Below the pieces are notes generated by a model. That model did not search any database and was not told the origin of the DNA. It saw only the letters and a program-made list of their open reading frames with translations. The translations under genes and the position numbers were made by a program. DNA of 64,000 bases, taken from assembly GCA_032209605.1 (NCBI GenBank), contig JASFXZ010000039.1, positions 1,178,001-1,242,000 on the forward strand, in the 5' to 3' direction. This stretch comes from Mactromeris polynyma. Its lineage: Eukaryota > Mollusca > Bivalvia > Venerida > Mactridae. Within the stretch, counting starts at the first letter, position 1; each line of letters opens with the position of its first letter. Shown one piece after another: positions 62,701-64,000 of this stretch.

Positions 62701-63664
62701 TAGAAGTTGAAGCTTAGAAAAAACATTTTTTCTTTGGCACAAAGAGCGCAAAACCTAGGCGCACGAGGACACTTAACGAAATTCCAATTTGGCATGGCCT
62801 AATGTTGTATTCATTTACAGAAGTGTAATTATGCTGACATAAACAGATGCCTGCCTTGTGGCAGTTTTGTTGAATCTTTGTCCCATGTTACCTTCATACT
62901 TTCAGCTGGAACTGCTATGGGTTCAGGTCAGACAATTAGAGTTGGTGCCCCTGGAAGCACCATTATTCGTGCAGCTGGTGGAGCGCAACTGACTCCTGGC
63001 TCGAAACAGATTATTACAGTGCATAAAGCTGGTAATATGAGTCAGGGTAGTGGTACCGGACAGCCACAGATTGTGACACTGGTAAAAACTGCACAAGGAA
63101 TGACAGTTGCTACGGTGAGTTCATTTTTTTTACTGTTTCAAAAACGTTAATATTTGGCTTTATTTCTTGTTGTTGGTCTATACTCATTATTGATGCTACA
63201 GGGATTCCACTGGGGGCTGTATCTCAAGGATCATTTTGATAATTTTTTACTGGATTTTACCATTTTATAGCCAAAATACCTATAATTTAGTGAAAAATTG
63301 ACCCTTCAGTCAGAATCCTAAGGGTCAAAATGTGGCCTTTTGGAGAATCCAAGGGTCAACTCAAGGGTCAAATGGAACCCCCGATGCTGGTTTTTGGCAT
63401 CTTTTAGTCAAAGCTTTAATGTTTGCTTGCTTAATTTGAAGTTTTGTTGTTAATTAGATATTGATATGATAAGAGTTGCTTGTTTCTTTTTAGTCAAAAG
63501 GTGGTACTCTACCACAGGGAGCTACAATAGTGAAGCTGGTTACATCACAAGCTGGGCAGGGTAAACCTACTGCCATTATCACAAGTCAAGGTCATACTGG
63601 TCACACCCCATCAAACATCATAGGTCTGAGTTCAGTGCAACCACAGGCTGCTAGGCCCGCTGGG
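50759..63664 (+). CDS. HCFC1: Host cell factor 1 (5' part; 13 exons in window)
   Basis: Nuclear transcriptional co-regulator that scaffolds SET1/MLL, OGT, THAP and E2F partners. Exons 50759-50918, 51911-52132, 52351-52438, 52972-53180, 53688-53879, 54346-54491, 54828-54861, 55258-55527, 59309-59374, 61463-61605, 62004-62184, 62906-63114 and 63494-63664; all phases agree, 697 codons. Exons 1-7 encode the six-bladed Kelch propeller ([80 protein letters not shown]). Exons 7-8 start the fibronectin-type unit ([20 protein letters not shown]). Exons 8-13 are Thr/Ala/Val/Gln-rich; [15 protein letters not shown] is nearly identical to vertebrate HCFC1. The ATG at GCGAAAATGGCCGC is chosen because the human-like MAAP start follows. 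The C-terminal half lies beyond the window. Intron 8 holds a minisatellite. Confidence 0.95.
50954..50965 (+). promoter_or_regulatory. YY1-like site in HCFC1 intron 1
   Basis: CAAGATGGCCGC, close to the YY1 consensus AANATGGCGGC, 36 bp after the exon 1 donor. A similar AAAATGGCCGC spans the start codon (50757-50767), and AATATGGCGCC lies at about 51138. Such sites near the start are common in housekeeping genes. Confidence 0.35.
52767..52895 (+). repeat. Interspersed repeat, HCFC1 intron 3 copy
   Basis: GGGGTTCCATTTGACCCTTT, CCACATTTTGCCCCTCAGGA and TAAATGGTAAAATTTGG. The reverse complement of the same series lies at 63236-63383 in intron 12. Confidence 0.75.
57117..58907 (+). repeat. 43-bp minisatellite in HCFC1 intron 8
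   Basis: About 42 tandem copies of a unit reading GGACTAGTAGCATTGATACG followed by GTGACTCACTAGCCCGAAGC and GCG. Variants are mainly GTGAC/GAGAC, CCCGAAG/CCTGAAG/CCCAAAG and GCGCGGG/GTGTGGG/GCGCAGG. The GAGAC variant returns every 86 bp from 57223 to 57653, a dimeric higher-order period. No open frame is conserved. The array fills about half of the 3.8 kb intron 8. Confidence 0.95.
59932..60103 (-). mobile_element. pogo-like MITE, copy F (HCFC1 intron 9)
   Basis: TACAGTAAAACCTCAATAAT at the left and GTGAGGTTTTTCTGTA at the right, 172 bp. The interior is in inverted orientation compared with the copy at 23844. Confidence 0.8.
63236..63383 (-). repeat. Interspersed repeat, HCFC1 intron 12 copy
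   Basis: Reverse complement of the intron 3 repeat: GGGGGTTCCATTTGACCCTT, AAGGCCACATTTTGACCCTT and AAAATGGTAAAATCCAG on the minus strand. Confidence 0.75.
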
Positions 63665-64000
63665 GTAAGTCTTAGTTATTTATGTTGAAACTTTGTGAAT
63701 GCAATATGTTCCTCACTAAATAAAAGAAAATTACATTTTTATGCTGATAACAAATGGTTGCCAAGATTAAATGCAATATGAATGCATGCAGGTTTTACAA
63801 AAGTAGCAAAGTAAATCTCAAACTGTAGCTTTATGAAGGGTTTGTGTCAAAAATTTTAAGGATATCAACAATATCAGTATATTGGATGAGAAATATTGAC
63901 GATACATTGATATATCATGTAAGTCATAAAAATGAATACGCTTCAGTTATTTATTTCCTTGAACACATTTGATAGATACAGCAAAGTCTAAGACAGAGTC
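63665..64000 (+). other. HCFC1 intron 13, window end
   Basis: Donor GTAAGT at 63665. An acceptor-like GATACAG at 63975-63981 could open exon 14, but the 19 bases after it are too few to confirm it. Confidence 0.4.

Overview
The window is nuclear DNA of an invertebrate animal, most likely a lophotrochozoan and probably a bivalve mollusc. It is AT-rich, its genes are split by long introns, and it carries many tRNA-derived SINEs, MITEs, non-LTR retroelement relics and tandem arrays of the kind seen in bivalve genomes. The species was not identified. The proteins are animal orthologues that can be read exon by exon with consistent splice phases.

Layout. (1) 921-18893, minus strand: a seven-exon carbohydrate sulfotransferase of the CHST15/GalNAc4S-6ST type, 448 residues, with a 13 kb first intron full of repeats. 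(2) 24751-35927, plus strand: a three-exon claudin-like four-pass membrane protein, 203 residues. Its 9.8 kb first intron holds a 5'-truncated CR1/Jockey-like LINE and minus-strand exons derived from a hAT transposase. (3) 37955-38715: a decayed second LINE. (4) 39703-43376, plus strand: NDUFA5, the complex I subunit, four exons, 118 residues. (5) 45635-46453, minus strand: TMEM187, single coding exon, 272 residues. (6) 50759 to beyond the window end, plus strand: HCFC1 (host cell factor 1), 13 exons visible (697 codons), covering the Kelch propeller, the start of the fibronectin region and part of the Ala/Thr/Val-rich basic region.

TMEM187 and HCFC1 lie head to head, as they do in human Xq28, so this pair looks like ancient conserved microsynteny. 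The other neighbours show no functional link that I can see. The sulfotransferase and the claudin-like gene are also divergent, 5.9 kb apart, and NDUFA5 and TMEM187 are convergent.

The most unusual non-genic structures are: a 1.8 kb, 43-bp minisatellite in HCFC1 intron 8, with an 86-bp higher-order period and a pattern that looks like CpG decay; a 145-bp tandem array between TMEM187 and HCFC1, loaded with nuclear-receptor-type half-sites; a pogo-like MITE family with about seven copies; a possible P-element-like remnant with an 18-bp perfect terminal inverted repeat and a broken THAP domain; a V-SINE-like insertion with a perfect 13-bp target duplication; and a short GC-rich motif repeated five times in otherwise unrelated surroundings. 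No CRISPR array, rRNA gene or convincing functional tRNA gene was seen.
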